NCBI GenBank assembly: GCA_031550615.1
Contig: JAVBOL010000004.1
Coordinates: 1 to 42,237 of the forward strand
DNA: 42,237 nucleotides
Origin: JAVBOW01 sp031550615
GTDB lineage: Bacteria > Bacteroidota > Bacteroidia > Bacteroidales > Rikenellaceae
Reading direction: 5' to 3'
The position numbers and the translations under genes are program-made. Each line of letters starts with the position of its first letter. Position 1 is the first letter of the stretch. Below the pieces are notes generated by a model. The model saw only the letters and a program-made list of their open reading frames with translations. It was not told the origin of the DNA and did not search any database. Below are positions 8,099 through 15,402 of this stretch, one piece after another.

Positions 8099-8130
8099 GG
8101 GGCGGGCCGTATGGTCCGCCCCGTTTTTTT
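8099..8130 (+). terminator. rho-independent terminator of hppA
   Basis: The stem GGGGCGGGCC / GGTCCGCCCC (one G-U type pair) has a GTAT loop and is followed by a G and seven T residues at 8124-8130. It lies 21 bp after the hppA stop. Confidence 0.85.
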
Positions 8131-8131
8131 A

Positions 8132-8139
8132 TACATTTG
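8132..8139 (+). promoter_or_regulatory. -7 promoter element for the gene at 8159
   Basis: TACATTTG matches TAnnTTTG and sits 19 nt before the ATG at 8159, immediately after the hppA terminator. The -33 region would overlap the terminator stem and shows no clear TTG. Confidence 0.5.
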
Positions 8140-8158
8140 CAATACGAAACCCGAACCT

Positions 8159-9196
8159 ATGAACCGTTTTTTACTCGCTATTGCCCTACTTCTGTGTGCA
8201 ATGCATTCAGAAGCCCAACAGTTGCTGGTCGACGTTGCGCTCGACACCCGTTTCGACAACCGCGAGTACAAGAACACGATCAACTGGTCGCAAACCCTGT
8301 TCAGCTCGCGCCTCACACCCCAGATCGGTTTCGGATGGAACGGGGGCAACCAGATCAAAATAGGCACGGACCTGGTCGCCGATTTCGGCGCCCCTGCATT
8401 CACAACCAAGCCTGATTGGATCGCCTACTACGGCTACGAAAGCAAAAAATTCAACGCTTACGTCGGCGTGTTCCCGCGCGCAAGTGTGATGGGCACGTAC
8501 AACAGCGCATTTTTCAGCGACTCGGTGCGCTTCTATGACAGCAACATCGACGGTACGCTGTGGCAATTGCACGGCAAGCGCGGCTACGTCGAGTTCTGCT
8601 GCGACTGGAACAGCAGACAGGACGACAAGGTGCACGAAAAATTCATGCTCTTCTCCTCGGCGCAGATCCAGACCCGCATATTCGATTTCGGCTACAACGC
8701 CTCGATGTATCACTACGCAGGTTCATGCGAGGACGAGGGGGTGGTCGACAACATATTGCTAAACCCGTACGCCGCCTTTAATTTCGATGGGCTGCTGCCC
8801 CTGGACAAGGGCGTGCTGCGTGCCGGATACATGAAGGCGTTCCAGAAAGACCGCGAGAATTTCGACTGCTACGTCAGACCGGACGGCGCACTGATCGAAT
8901 TGGAGGTGTCTAAATGGAATTTCGGCATAAGCAATTCGCTATACCTGGGCGACGATTTGATGCCCTATTACTGCACGTACGGCAACACCTTATATAACGG
9001 AGAGCCGTGGTTCCGCACGGACAGTGGCATATACGACCGCCTGGAGTTTTACTGGAAGCCTATAGACAAGAACGGCAAACGCCTATACGTCGCATCGGTG
9101 CACCACTACGACGGCAAGAAATGGGGATGGCAGCAGGTGCTGCAATTCACCGTCGGCTTCAACCAGGATAATTTCCGAAAGAGACCGCAACAATAG
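8159..9196 (+). CDS. secreted, probable outer-membrane beta-barrel protein of unknown function
   Basis: This 345-aa protein has a clear signal peptide (MNRFLLAIALLLCAMHSEA cut before QQ). The mature part consists of alternating hydrophobic/polar strands with many aromatic residues (for example WIAYYGYESKKFNAYVGVFP and FEWNG-like turns), as in a porin-sized outer-membrane barrel, and ends with VLQFTVGF and a short basic tail. No lipobox, plug or enzyme motif is seen. The frame is open from 8111, but the ATG at 8159 is chosen because it begins the signal peptide and follows the -7 element at 8132. It is convergent with the FtsB/DivIC-like gene. The function is unknown. Confidence 0.75.
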   Translation: MNRFLLAIALLLCAMHSEAQQLLVDVALDTRFDNREYKNTINWSQTLFSSRLTPQIGFGWNGGNQIKIGTDLVADFGAPAFTTKPDWIAYYGYESKKFNAYVGVFPRASVMGTYNSAFFSDSVRFYDSNIDGTLWQLHGKRGYVEFCCDWNSRQDDKVHEKFMLFSSAQIQTRIFDFGYNASMYHYAGSCEDEGVVDNILLNPYAAFNFDGLLPLDKGVLRAGYMKAFQKDRENFDCYVRPDGALIELEVSKWNFGISNSLYLGDDLMPYYCTYGNTLYNGEPWFRTDSGIYDRLEFYWKPIDKNGKRLYVASVHHYDGKKWGWQQVLQFTVGFNQDNFRKRPQQ

Positions 9197-9216
9197 AAAC
9201 CTGCACAACAACGAAG

Positions 9217-9276
9217 GTGCGCATAACGTGCGCCAGATTTTGCGCATCGCTTGAGCATCAAACCGTAGCAGCCTTA
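9217..9276. repeat. dispersed intergenic repeat, 5'-part copy
   Basis: About 58 bp here resemble 38771-38828: both contain GTGCG-CAGATTT, a TCG, then GAGCATCAAACCG-AGCA-CCTTA. The copy fills the gap between two convergent genes, just before the stop of the FtsB/DivIC-like gene. It is diverged from the other copy by eye (roughly three quarters identical). Confidence 0.5.
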
Positions 9277-9277
9277 T

Positions 9278-9562
9278 CTATTCCTCTATCAGGAACACCA
9301 CTTCGCCCTCGCGCTTCATAAGGAAGTGCTCACGGGCGTATTTTTCCAGGAATTCGTCGTCGCGCAAGTTGCGCAGCAGGGTGCTGTCCTCGGTGATGCG
9401 GCCCTGGAAGTAGTCGCGCTGGTGTTTAAGGTCGCGTATGCGGCGCTTCACCTTCCAGCGGTCGAGCAGGTTGTCGTTATCGAAAAAGGTGATCAGCAGC
9501 ACGAATGCCACTATCGTAATCGCCCATACCCGATGGCTCTTTGCAAAGTCGCGCAGTCGCAT
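9278..9562 (-). CDS. septum formation initiator family protein (FtsB/DivIC-like)
   Basis: This 94-aa single-pass membrane protein belongs to the FtsB/DivIC family, which joins FtsL and FtsQ at the division site. It has a short basic cytoplasmic start (MRLRDFAKSHR), one membrane segment (VWAITIVAFVLLITFF), a coiled-coil stretch (WKVKRRIRDLKHQRDYFQGR) and the family end motif FLEKYAREHFLMKREGEVVF. The ATG at 9562 overlaps the thiD stop by one base (TGATG), implying translational coupling; a GTG one codon earlier is possible. Membership in a thiamine-gene operon is a common local arrangement rather than a functional link. Confidence 0.87.
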   Translation of the reverse strand: MRLRDFAKSHRVWAITIVAFVLLITFFDNDNLLDRWKVKRRIRDLKHQRDYFQGRITEDSTLLRNLRDDEFLEKYAREHFLMKREGEVVFLIEE

Positions 9563-10368
9563 CACTCCCAGGATTTATAGAAATGGAAAACCGGTCCGTG
9601 TCCGCGTCCGGTCATATATTCAGCCCCTCGCTCTATCGCACCGTGCAGCCACTCGCCGGCCCGTTCCACCGCCGGGGCGAGGGCCAGTCCGCGGGCGAGG
9701 TATGAGGCTATCGCCGAGGAGAGCGAACATCCCGTGCCGTGGGTGTTGGGGGTTTCTATATGGCAGTATACGTATCTCAGCTGCCGCCCGTCCTCCAGAA
9801 ACAGGCAGTCTGTGAGCGTGCCCCCGGCCAGGTGGCCGGCCTTGAGCAGCACGTTGCGCGCACCCATTTCGCGCAGACGCAGGGCTGCGGCGGGGAAATC
9901 ATCCCCGGAGGATATTTTCACACCCGTAATGTATTCCGCTTCGGGGACGTTGGGCGTGATGAGCGTCGAAAGCGGCAGCAGCAGCCCCACGATGGCGTCC
10001 GCGGCCTCGCGCGGTATCAATTCGTCGCCCGAGGTGGCGACCATCACCGGGTCGAGCACTATGTTGCGCGCGACGTGGCGCCTGAGGGCGTCGGCCACAC
10101 ACTCCACGATCTGCGTTGTCGGCAGCATCCCCAGTTTTACCGCATCGGCGCCTATATCGCCGAGCACGGCATCTATCTGTCCGCGCACTATTTCGACAGG
10201 TGCGACGTGCACGGCGCTAACGCCGAGCGTGTTCTGCACCGTGAGCGAGGTAATGGCCGTAGCGGCGAAACATCCGCACGCCGAGGCCGATTTGATGTCG
10301 GCCTGGATGCCCGCGCAGCCTCCGCTGTCGGAACCTGCGATGGATAGCATTCGCGGATAGGTTTTCAT
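9562..10368 (-). CDS. thiD: hydroxymethylpyrimidine (phosphate) kinase
   Basis: ThiD phosphorylates 4-amino-5-hydroxymethyl-2-methylpyrimidine and its monophosphate, giving the pyrimidine pyrophosphate used for thiamine. The 268-aa length is standard. Ribokinase-family signatures are AGSDSGGCAGIQADIKSA at the N-terminus, AVKLGML, VLDPVMVATSGD, ITPNVPEAEYI, and the anion-hole/catalytic motif ETPNTHGTGCSLSSAIA with the Asp usually found replaced by the TPNTHGTGC arrangement common in ThiD. It starts 13 bp after thiL and overlaps the FtsB-like gene by one base. A -7 element overlapping the thiL stop suggests it can also be transcribed alone, with almost no leader. Confidence 0.95.
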   Translation of the reverse strand: MKTYPRMLSIAGSDSGGCAGIQADIKSASACGCFAATAITSLTVQNTLGVSAVHVAPVEIVRGQIDAVLGDIGADAVKLGMLPTTQIVECVADALRRHVARNIVLDPVMVATSGDELIPREAADAIVGLLLPLSTLITPNVPEAEYITGVKISSGDDFPAAALRLREMGARNVLLKAGHLAGGTLTDCLFLEDGRQLRYVYCHIETPNTHGTGCSLSSAIASYLARGLALAPAVERAGEWLHGAIERGAEYMTGRGHGPVFHFYKSWE

Positions 10369-10373
10369 GAGGC

Positions 10374-10381
10374 CAAAGGTA
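10374..10381 (-). promoter_or_regulatory. -7 promoter element directly before thiD
   Basis: The minus strand reads TACCTTTG, immediately downstream of the thiL stop codon (10382-10384), with only 5 nt between the element and the thiD ATG. If used, the transcript would start within a few bases of the start codon. Confidence 0.45.
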
Positions 10382-11302
10382 CTAAAAATGCGTGAATCCG
10401 CGCCAGTCGCCTTCGATCTGCTCAGCGCCGCGCATCCATTTTATTTCGGCATGGCCGGCCTCGATCTCCCCGACCACGTACAGTTCGCCCACCTCGCGGC
10501 GATAATCCGCGACCACCTCGGGCAGTGCCGTGAAAAGCAGCACGTAATCCTCGCCGCCCTGCAGGGCGTCTTCCAGCGAATGGTCGGTCGGGATAGCCGA
10601 CAGGTCCACGCGCGCGCCCACGCCAGACGCCTTTAAAATATGGCGCAGGTCCGAGGCCAGTCCGTCCGAGAGGTCGATCATCGAATGCACGCCGGGCTGC
10701 AGCCCGAGCCAAAGCCCCTGCTCCACGTGTGGGGAGGGATTGTGGTGTATGCGGGCAAGGGGCGAGGTGTAATTCCCCTCCAGCACATCGCGCAGACCCG
10801 CCGCCGAAGCGCCAACCCGCCCAGTGAGGCATATCAGATCACCGGCACGTGCGCCGCTGCGCCGTTTTATCTTTCCCTGGGCGGCCTCGCCTATCGCCAC
10901 CACGTTAATGGCTATTCCGGTTTCCGAGAGCGTCGTGTCGCCGCCTATCAGCGCCACGTCATACTGCCCGGACAGCGAGCGGTAGCCGCGCATGAACTCC
11001 TCGGCCCACTCCCCGGTGCATTCGCGCGGCAACCCTATGGAGAGCAGCGTGGCCACCGGGCGCGCACCCATCGCCGCCACGTCGCTAAGGTTCACGGCCA
11101 GCGACTTGCGCCCTATTTCGAAAGGCGGCGCGGCGGCGCGCAAAAAATGCCGGCCCTCCAGGAGCATATCGGTCGTTATGACCAACGAGTGTTCGCCGCC
11201 CGCAGGGATAACCGCGCAATCGTCGCCGATGCCCTCTAAATGAGGCGATCCGACCCCCGAAAAGAGTTTTTTAATAACGTCGATCAGTTCGAATTCGCCC
11301 AT
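10382..11302 (-). CDS. thiL: thiamine-monophosphate kinase
   Basis: ThiL converts thiamine monophosphate to the active diphosphate with ATP. The 306-aa protein has the AIRS/PurM-like fold signatures GIGDDCAVIP near the N-terminus, LVITTDMLLEGRHF, KSLAVNLSDVAAMGARP, ALIGGDTTLS, ICLTGRVGASAAGL, SMIDLSDGLASDLRHI and EDYVLLF. The frame is open to 11416, but the ATG at 11302 (MGEFELIDVIKKLF) gives the family N-terminus and lies just after a -7 element. It is first in the thiL-thiD-ftsB-like operon and divergent from aroQ. Confidence 0.95.
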   Translation of the reverse strand: MGEFELIDVIKKLFSGVGSPHLEGIGDDCAVIPAGGEHSLVITTDMLLEGRHFLRAAAPPFEIGRKSLAVNLSDVAAMGARPVATLLSIGLPRECTGEWAEEFMRGYRSLSGQYDVALIGGDTTLSETGIAINVVAIGEAAQGKIKRRSGARAGDLICLTGRVGASAAGLRDVLEGNYTSPLARIHHNPSPHVEQGLWLGLQPGVHSMIDLSDGLASDLRHILKASGVGARVDLSAIPTDHSLEDALQGGEDYVLLFTALPEVVADYRREVGELYVVGEIEAGHAEIKWMRGAEQIEGDWRGFTHF

Positions 11303-11317
11303 GTTGATATTTTGATG

Positions 11318-11325
11318 CAAAAGTA
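11318..11325 (-). promoter_or_regulatory. -7 promoter element for thiL
   Basis: The minus strand reads TACTTTTG (TAnnTTTG), 15 nt before the thiL ATG at 11302, predicting a leader of about 10 nt. No thiamine (TPP) riboswitch fits in so short a leader. Confidence 0.55.
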
Positions 11326-11349
11326 TTCTAAAAATCCGATTTAGCGTTG

Positions 11350-11357
11350 TACTTTTG
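11350..11357 (+). promoter_or_regulatory. -7 promoter element for aroQ-pyk
   Basis: TACTTTTG matches TAnnTTTG and would give an aroQ leader of roughly 70 nt that includes the dispersed repeat fragment at 11390. The -33 element is not evident. It is arranged back to back with the thiL promoter. Confidence 0.5.
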
Positions 11358-11389
11358 TGGCGTAAAAAAACTATCCGACAAGCTAAAGG

Positions 11390-11414
11390 TGGCGTGCAAT
11401 ATGCGCAACCGCCC
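11390..11414. repeat. dispersed intergenic repeat, 3'-part copy
   Basis: The string TGGCGTGCAATATGCGCA followed by (A/G)CCGCCC occurs here and at 38869-38893 with a single difference. It lies in the aroQ leader. Confidence 0.55.
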
Positions 11415-11431
11415 AAAGAGTTAAAACGTTT

Positions 11432-11851
11432 ATGAAGATACTCATAGTTAACGGGCCAAACCTTAACCTTTTAGGTAAGCGCGACCCCGAAGTGTACGGC
11501 ACCACCTCTTTCGAGGAGTATCTCGAAGGGCTGCGCGCCGACTTCCCCGCCATTGCGATAGATTACTACCAGTCCAACGTCGAGGGCGAACTGATAAACC
11601 GCATCCACGCCGCCGACACCGAAGGCTACAACGGGGTGGTGCTCAACGCCGGGGGTTACACGCACACCTCGGTGGCGCTGGCCGACGCCATCGGCTCGGT
11701 GGCCCTCCCGGTGGTCGAGGTGCACATATCCTGCATCTTGGCGCGCGAAGAGTTCCGCCACGTTTCGCTCATCGCCCCGCGCTGCAAAGGCTCGATCATG
11801 GGCTTCGGCATGGACTCTTATTTCCTCGGAATAATAAGCCTCATAGAATAA
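11432..11851 (+). CDS. aroQ: 3-dehydroquinate dehydratase, type II
   Basis: This 139-aa enzyme dehydrates 3-dehydroquinate to 3-dehydroshikimate (third step of the shikimate pathway); type II enzymes form dodecamers of a flavodoxin-like fold. Signatures are ILIVNGPNLNLLGKRDPEVYG with the catalytic Arg and Tyr, the Asn/His pair in VVLNAGGYTHTSVALADAI, and VVEVHIS with the catalytic His, then AREEFRH. The normally conserved N-x-H after VHIS is replaced by C-I-L; the catalytic residues themselves remain. The pyk gene follows 4 bp later, so the two are likely cotranscribed. Confidence 0.94.
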   Translation: MKILIVNGPNLNLLGKRDPEVYGTTSFEEYLEGLRADFPAIAIDYYQSNVEGELINRIHAADTEGYNGVVLNAGGYTHTSVALADAIGSVALPVVEVHISCILAREEFRHVSLIAPRCKGSIMGFGMDSYFLGIISLIE

Positions 11852-11855
11852 ACAG

Positions 11856-13307
11856 ATGACCAAACGCACCAAGATCGTAGCCACCATATCGGACAAACGC
11901 TGCGAAGTAGAATTTATCCGCTCTCTCTGGGAAGCGGGCATGAACGCCGTAAGGATCAACTCGGCGCACGTAACCACGGAAAGCGCCGAAAAGATCGTGC
12001 GCAACACCCGCGCCGTATCCGAAAGCATAGCCATAATACTCGACACGAAAGGCCCCGAAATACGCATAACAGGCATGGGCGAGGCGCACTGCGGCGGCAT
12101 CGCGGTAAATATCGGCGAACGCATCGAGGTGCGCGGCACGGACAAAGACCTGCCCTCGGCGCCCGGTGCGATATATGTCAACGACCCTTCTGTTTGCGAC
12201 GAGGTGCCGGTGGGCGCTTCGCTATTGGTCGACGACGGCGAGTTGGAACTTAAAGTGGTCGAGAAGAGCGGTGACGCGCTGGTCTGCGAAGTGCAGAACC
12301 CCGGGGCGATCAAGCCCCGCAAGAGCGTCAACATCCCCGGCGTGAAGATCAACCTGCCCAGCGTGACCGAGCGCGACCGCGAGTTCATACTGTGGGCCAT
12401 CAAGGCCGACCTCGACTTTATCGCCCACTCCTTCGTGCGCAAGAAAGAGGACGTGCTGGAAGTTAAAAAGATCATAAAGGAGCACAACAGCCCCATGAAG
12501 ATCATCTCGAAGATCGAAAACCGCGAGGGCGTGGACAACATCGACGAGATACTGACCGTGACCTACGGCGTAATGGTGGCGCGCGGCGACCTGGGCGTGG
12601 AGATCCCCGCCGAGAAGATCCCGGTCACGCAGCGCATGCTGGTCAAAAAGTGCATCGAGAGCAAGAACCCGGTTATCATAGCCACGCAGATGCTCCACTC
12701 GATGATCTCAGCCCCACGCCCCACACGTGCCGAGGTGAGCGACATCGCAAACGCCATCTACCAGAGGGTGGACGCGATTATGCTGAGTGGCGAGACCGCC
12801 AACGGCCAATACCCCGTAGAGGCCGTCAGCACCATGGCGCGCGTAGCCGAGGAGATCGAGCGCGACAACGACAACAACCCGCCCCTGATAGACATGAATA
12901 TGGTGCGCATCAACCACGAGATCACCGCCCAGCTGGCGCGCTCGGCGGTAAGGGCGTGCACCAACCTTCCTGTCGCGGCCATCCTGATCGACTCGCTCAC
13001 CGGGCGCACGGGGCGTTATATCGCCGCTTTCCGCGGCCAAAAGCCTGTCTACGCGGTCTGCTACCGCAAGACTTCGATGCGTCTGCTGTCGATCTCATAC
13101 GGCGTTCACGCCATGTACCAGGAACCCGCGGAAAGCCGCCAGACGTTCCTGCTGCGCACTCTGTACGACCTCGAAAACCAGAAATTAGTGTCGAAGGAGG
13201 ATCTTCTGGTGCTGGTCGGAGGCGATTTCGGTGCAGCGCAGGGTGCTTCGTTCATGGAGATCAGCCGGGTTATTGACCTCGAACACAAGGCTATTAACCG
13301 GATGTAA
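11856..13307 (+). CDS. pyk: pyruvate kinase
   Basis: Pyk transfers phosphate from phosphoenolpyruvate to ADP, the last step of glycolysis. The 483-aa protein contains TKIVATISDKRCEVEFIRSL and GMNAVRINSAHV at the N-terminus, LDTKGPEIRITG, the beta-barrel B domain (about 70-170), the active-site Lys-Glu region MKIISKIENREGVDNIDEI, MVARGDLGVEIP, ATQMLHSMI, PTRAEVSDIANAI and DAIMLSGETANG. The C-terminal allosteric-type domain is present. The usual N-terminal substrate motif N-x-S-H reads NSAH here. It follows aroQ by 4 bp and supplies pyruvate for the acyl-phosphate pathways encoded further on. Confidence 0.96.
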   Translation: MTKRTKIVATISDKRCEVEFIRSLWEAGMNAVRINSAHVTTESAEKIVRNTRAVSESIAIILDTKGPEIRITGMGEAHCGGIAVNIGERIEVRGTDKDLPSAPGAIYVNDPSVCDEVPVGASLLVDDGELELKVVEKSGDALVCEVQNPGAIKPRKSVNIPGVKINLPSVTERDREFILWAIKADLDFIAHSFVRKKEDVLEVKKIIKEHNSPMKIISKIENREGVDNIDEILTVTYGVMVARGDLGVEIPAEKIPVTQRMLVKKCIESKNPVIIATQMLHSMISAPRPTRAEVSDIANAIYQRVDAIMLSGETANGQYPVEAVSTMARVAEEIERDNDNNPPLIDMNMVRINHEITAQLARSAVRACTNLPVAAILIDSLTGRTGRYIAAFRGQKPVYAVCYRKTSMRLLSISYGVHAMYQEPAESRQTFLLRTLYDLENQKLVSKEDLLVLVGGDFGAAQGASFMEISRVIDLEHKAINRM

Positions 13308-13441
13308 AAGCTAACTATCAGCAATATACCCCTCATGAAATTAGAGATAAACGACAGATCAACCATTCAGATTAACTCTAAGATTGGCAGTGATAATTTG
13401 GCATGCCGATTGCCCATAATGCATTAACATCAGATTATACC

Positions 13442-13495
13442 AATATAAACCATCCTACCCCATAGAATAAATATATTCGAATGGCGGTTTATATT
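13442..13495. repeat. inverted repeat upstream of the two-gene module (possible operator)
   Basis: The perfect 10-bp arms AATATAAACC (13442-13451) and GGTTTATATT (13486-13495) are separated by 34 bp. The right arm falls at the expected -33 region of the promoter at 13506, so a regulator bound here could block or loop the promoter. That role is inference. Confidence 0.45.
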
Positions 13496-13505
13496 AAAGT
13501 TTTTA

Positions 13506-13513
13506 TATTTTTG
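13506..13513 (+). promoter_or_regulatory. -7 promoter element of the two-gene module
   Basis: TATTTTTG matches TAnnTTTG, 18 nt before the ATG at 13532. No TTG is found 20 bp upstream, where the inverted-repeat arm lies instead. Confidence 0.5.
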
Positions 13514-13531
13514 TAAAAATCGCACAAACAT

Positions 13532-14122
13532 ATGTCGCTTAAAAAGTACAAAGCTACCCTCGAGGAGATGATTAACGGACCGGAAAGCAGTACACCTTTC
13601 TTAAACTCGGATAGAGGGCATAATGCTGTAGTAATGCAGGTAATACTCGACAAGGCGGCCCATATAAAGATGTTCTGCGGCGAACTTTCTATTTTCCGCA
13701 AAGAGTTTAAAGATAAAGTCGAAGCATCCTACCCCATAGACAATGAGGGACAGGAAATAATGGATGGGCTAAAGTGTGCATTGGATAAGTTTTTGCGAGA
13801 TGGCAAAAAATTAGAGATAATAATGGAACATCCATTTTTAGATCTGTTTTATGCTGATGAAATATACAAAAACACGCTTAGAGAATACTCAATAAAAGGT
13901 AACATCGAATTATACCGTATTAAGAATGGGGAACAATCGGTTAAGATGGGAGTGGCAAGAAATCACTTTACCGTCGCCGACAACAAAATGTATCGTCAGG
14001 AGATCAAAGCAGATAGACACGAAGCCATCTGTTGTTTAAACAACACAACAAATGCTGAGATACTGTCAAATTACTTTGACTCGCTTAAGCATTTGCTTGC
14101 CGAACCTATCCCCTTGACATGA
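13532..14122 (+). CDS. PLD-like soluble protein of an unrecognised two-gene module
   Basis: This 196-aa protein has no signal peptide or membrane segment. It has the layout of a single phospholipase D-like domain: a helix then strand near residues 30-55 (VVMQVILDKAAHIKMFCGEL), a helix followed by a strand (KFLRDGKKLEIIMEHP), a strand region (GNIELYRIK), then HFTVADNKMYRQEI, where an H-x-K-x4-D motif would stand but the Lys is missing, and a final AICCLNN strand and long helix (ILSNYFDSLKHLL). The missing Lys suggests a binding or sensing role rather than catalysis. The fold assignment is my reading, not a database result. Codon use is strongly AT-rich against the flanking pyk and pta. Its stop overlaps the next start by ATGA, so the two products are translationally coupled. 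Confidence 0.7.
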   Translation: MSLKKYKATLEEMINGPESSTPFLNSDRGHNAVVMQVILDKAAHIKMFCGELSIFRKEFKDKVEASYPIDNEGQEIMDGLKCALDKFLRDGKKLEIIMEHPFLDLFYADEIYKNTLREYSIKGNIELYRIKNGEQSVKMGVARNHFTVADNKMYRQEIKADRHEAICCLNNTTNAEILSNYFDSLKHLLAEPIPLT

Positions 14123-15255
14123 TGTTTCTCTATACTTCCAGTCATTTTTCTTTATTAGATGGTAGTCAAACCCTTTTGGGGGTTTTGGCTACCATTGTTA
14201 TTTTGTGCGTTATATTAAATGCGAATAACCCCATTCATTCAATCCTAAGTTCCGTCCGGGAGAAAATATCCACCACGATAACAGATATAGCAAAAGAGGT
14301 AGTTGATCAAATAAGGGACGATGTTCGTTACCTATTATTGCGTATTAGGGAAAAAGGCGATGAACCGGAGGATGGCGAAGTTAAAAAAGGTCTTCCAATT
14401 ATCTTAATAAACGAGATACAGCCGATTGAGAATAGATGTAATACGGAATTTGACAAAATAAAAGGCAAATATCTCAACCATTGTGAGTATATAAGCGAGA
14501 CCGAGGAACAGACATCAGCTCCAATATATACATTTCTATTTTGCCTCATCGTGTTTATCTGTGAAGAGTTGTTATATTACCCTAATATAATAGGAAAAGA
14601 TCAGCTAATGACATTCCTGCTCTCTTTTGTATTACTTTCCTGTGTCCTGTGGACTTCACTTTGGGGATTCTTCATCGGCAGGACAAGACTAAAAACAGAT
14701 AGAGAAAAAAAAACATCCCCAATTGTTCCGATGAACTGGACGCGATGGCTGTACAAGGCAGGTACATGCATCGGATTATTCTTAGTGTTATATGTTCTTT
14801 TTATTTGGGCGTATTCTCATTTTAATATTTCGTTGCTTATTGATGCATTTCCAATCATTGCCATAGGACTAATAATTATTTCGTCAGTTCCATTTTGGGG
14901 TCTTCGAGGATTACGCAGATTTAACATCAAGCATAATAATTACTCTAAAACATTTATATTTAGCCACTTTAGTAACATAACTCTTCTTTCCATCATATAT
15001 GCATTCATTGTTTACTTTCTTTCATCTATGATGAAAGAAATACCTCTTTTTATTAATTCGCCAACTTGGGCTGAGGACATTCGGGGGACCCTAAAGTTTA
15101 TTATTATTATGTTTGTAATAATAAATGGTTTAGTATTACCTTTCTGCATGGTATTATTCAGATACAACCACTGTATCAGAATTGCATACAAGGACGTCAG
15201 CTATCACAAAAACAATTTTCAGAGAGAGATTGACGAATATAAGAAAAAATTATAG
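14119..15255 (+). CDS. seven-TM membrane protein, partner of the PLD-like protein
   Basis: This 378-aa integral membrane protein matches no family I recognise. Predicted membrane segments are at about residues 18-35, 135-154, 163-186, 213-232, 239-260, 286-303 and 325-347. Between the first and second lies a 100-residue polar, partly helical segment (REKISTTITDIAKEVVDQIR and following) that is probably cytoplasmic and could contact the soluble partner; a lysine-rich tail follows the last segment. Two adjacent ATGs (14119 and 14122) both overlap the upstream stop. A small soluble sensor-like protein coupled to a polytopic membrane protein is the layout of several anti-phage and stress systems, where the membrane protein is the effector; that role is inference from layout, AT-richness and isolation between housekeeping genes. 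Confidence 0.75.
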   Translation: MMFLYTSSHFSLLDGSQTLLGVLATIVILCVILNANNPIHSILSSVREKISTTITDIAKEVVDQIRDDVRYLLLRIREKGDEPEDGEVKKGLPIILINEIQPIENRCNTEFDKIKGKYLNHCEYISETEEQTSAPIYTFLFCLIVFICEELLYYPNIIGKDQLMTFLLSFVLLSCVLWTSLWGFFIGRTRLKTDREKKTSPIVPMNWTRWLYKAGTCIGLFLVLYVLFIWAYSHFNISLLIDAFPIIAIGLIIISSVPFWGLRGLRRFNIKHNNYSKTFIFSHFSNITLLSIIYAFIVYFLSSMMKEIPLFINSPTWAEDIRGTLKFIIIMFVIINGLVLPFCMVLFRYNHCIRIAYKDVSYHKNNFQREIDEYKKKL

Positions 15256-15331
15256 AATATACTTCCTCGTTAATTAACAGATTATCCTGTAAACAAAAAA
15301 TCGCATTCGCATTTTTTTATTTGCAAAAAAG

Positions 15332-15362
15332 TTGCAAAGCGGCGTAAAGATTTATAAATTTG
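15332..15362 (+). promoter_or_regulatory. promoter of pta
   Basis: TTG at 15332-15334, a 20-bp spacer and TAAATTTG at 15355-15362 match the two-part Bacteroidota promoter. The leader before the pta ATG at 15403 would be about 36 nt. Confidence 0.65.
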
Positions 15363-15402
15363 TTGCCGTGACCGTGCACGACATATCAAAAACCAGCAAA
15401 AT

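Larger units (their letters stand above)
13308..13531. other. AT-rich intergenic region before the two-gene module
   Basis: The composition shifts sharply to AT immediately after the pyk stop. Apart from a promoter-like element and one inverted repeat near the right end, and a GGCATGCC palindrome around 13402, I see no gene and no clear terminator for pyk. Confidence 0.6.

Noticed and set aside
11303..11431. Thiamine (TPP) riboswitch before thiL
   Set aside because: The thiL -7 element is only 15 nt from the ATG, leaving no room for an aptamer, and no conserved THI-box sequence was seen.
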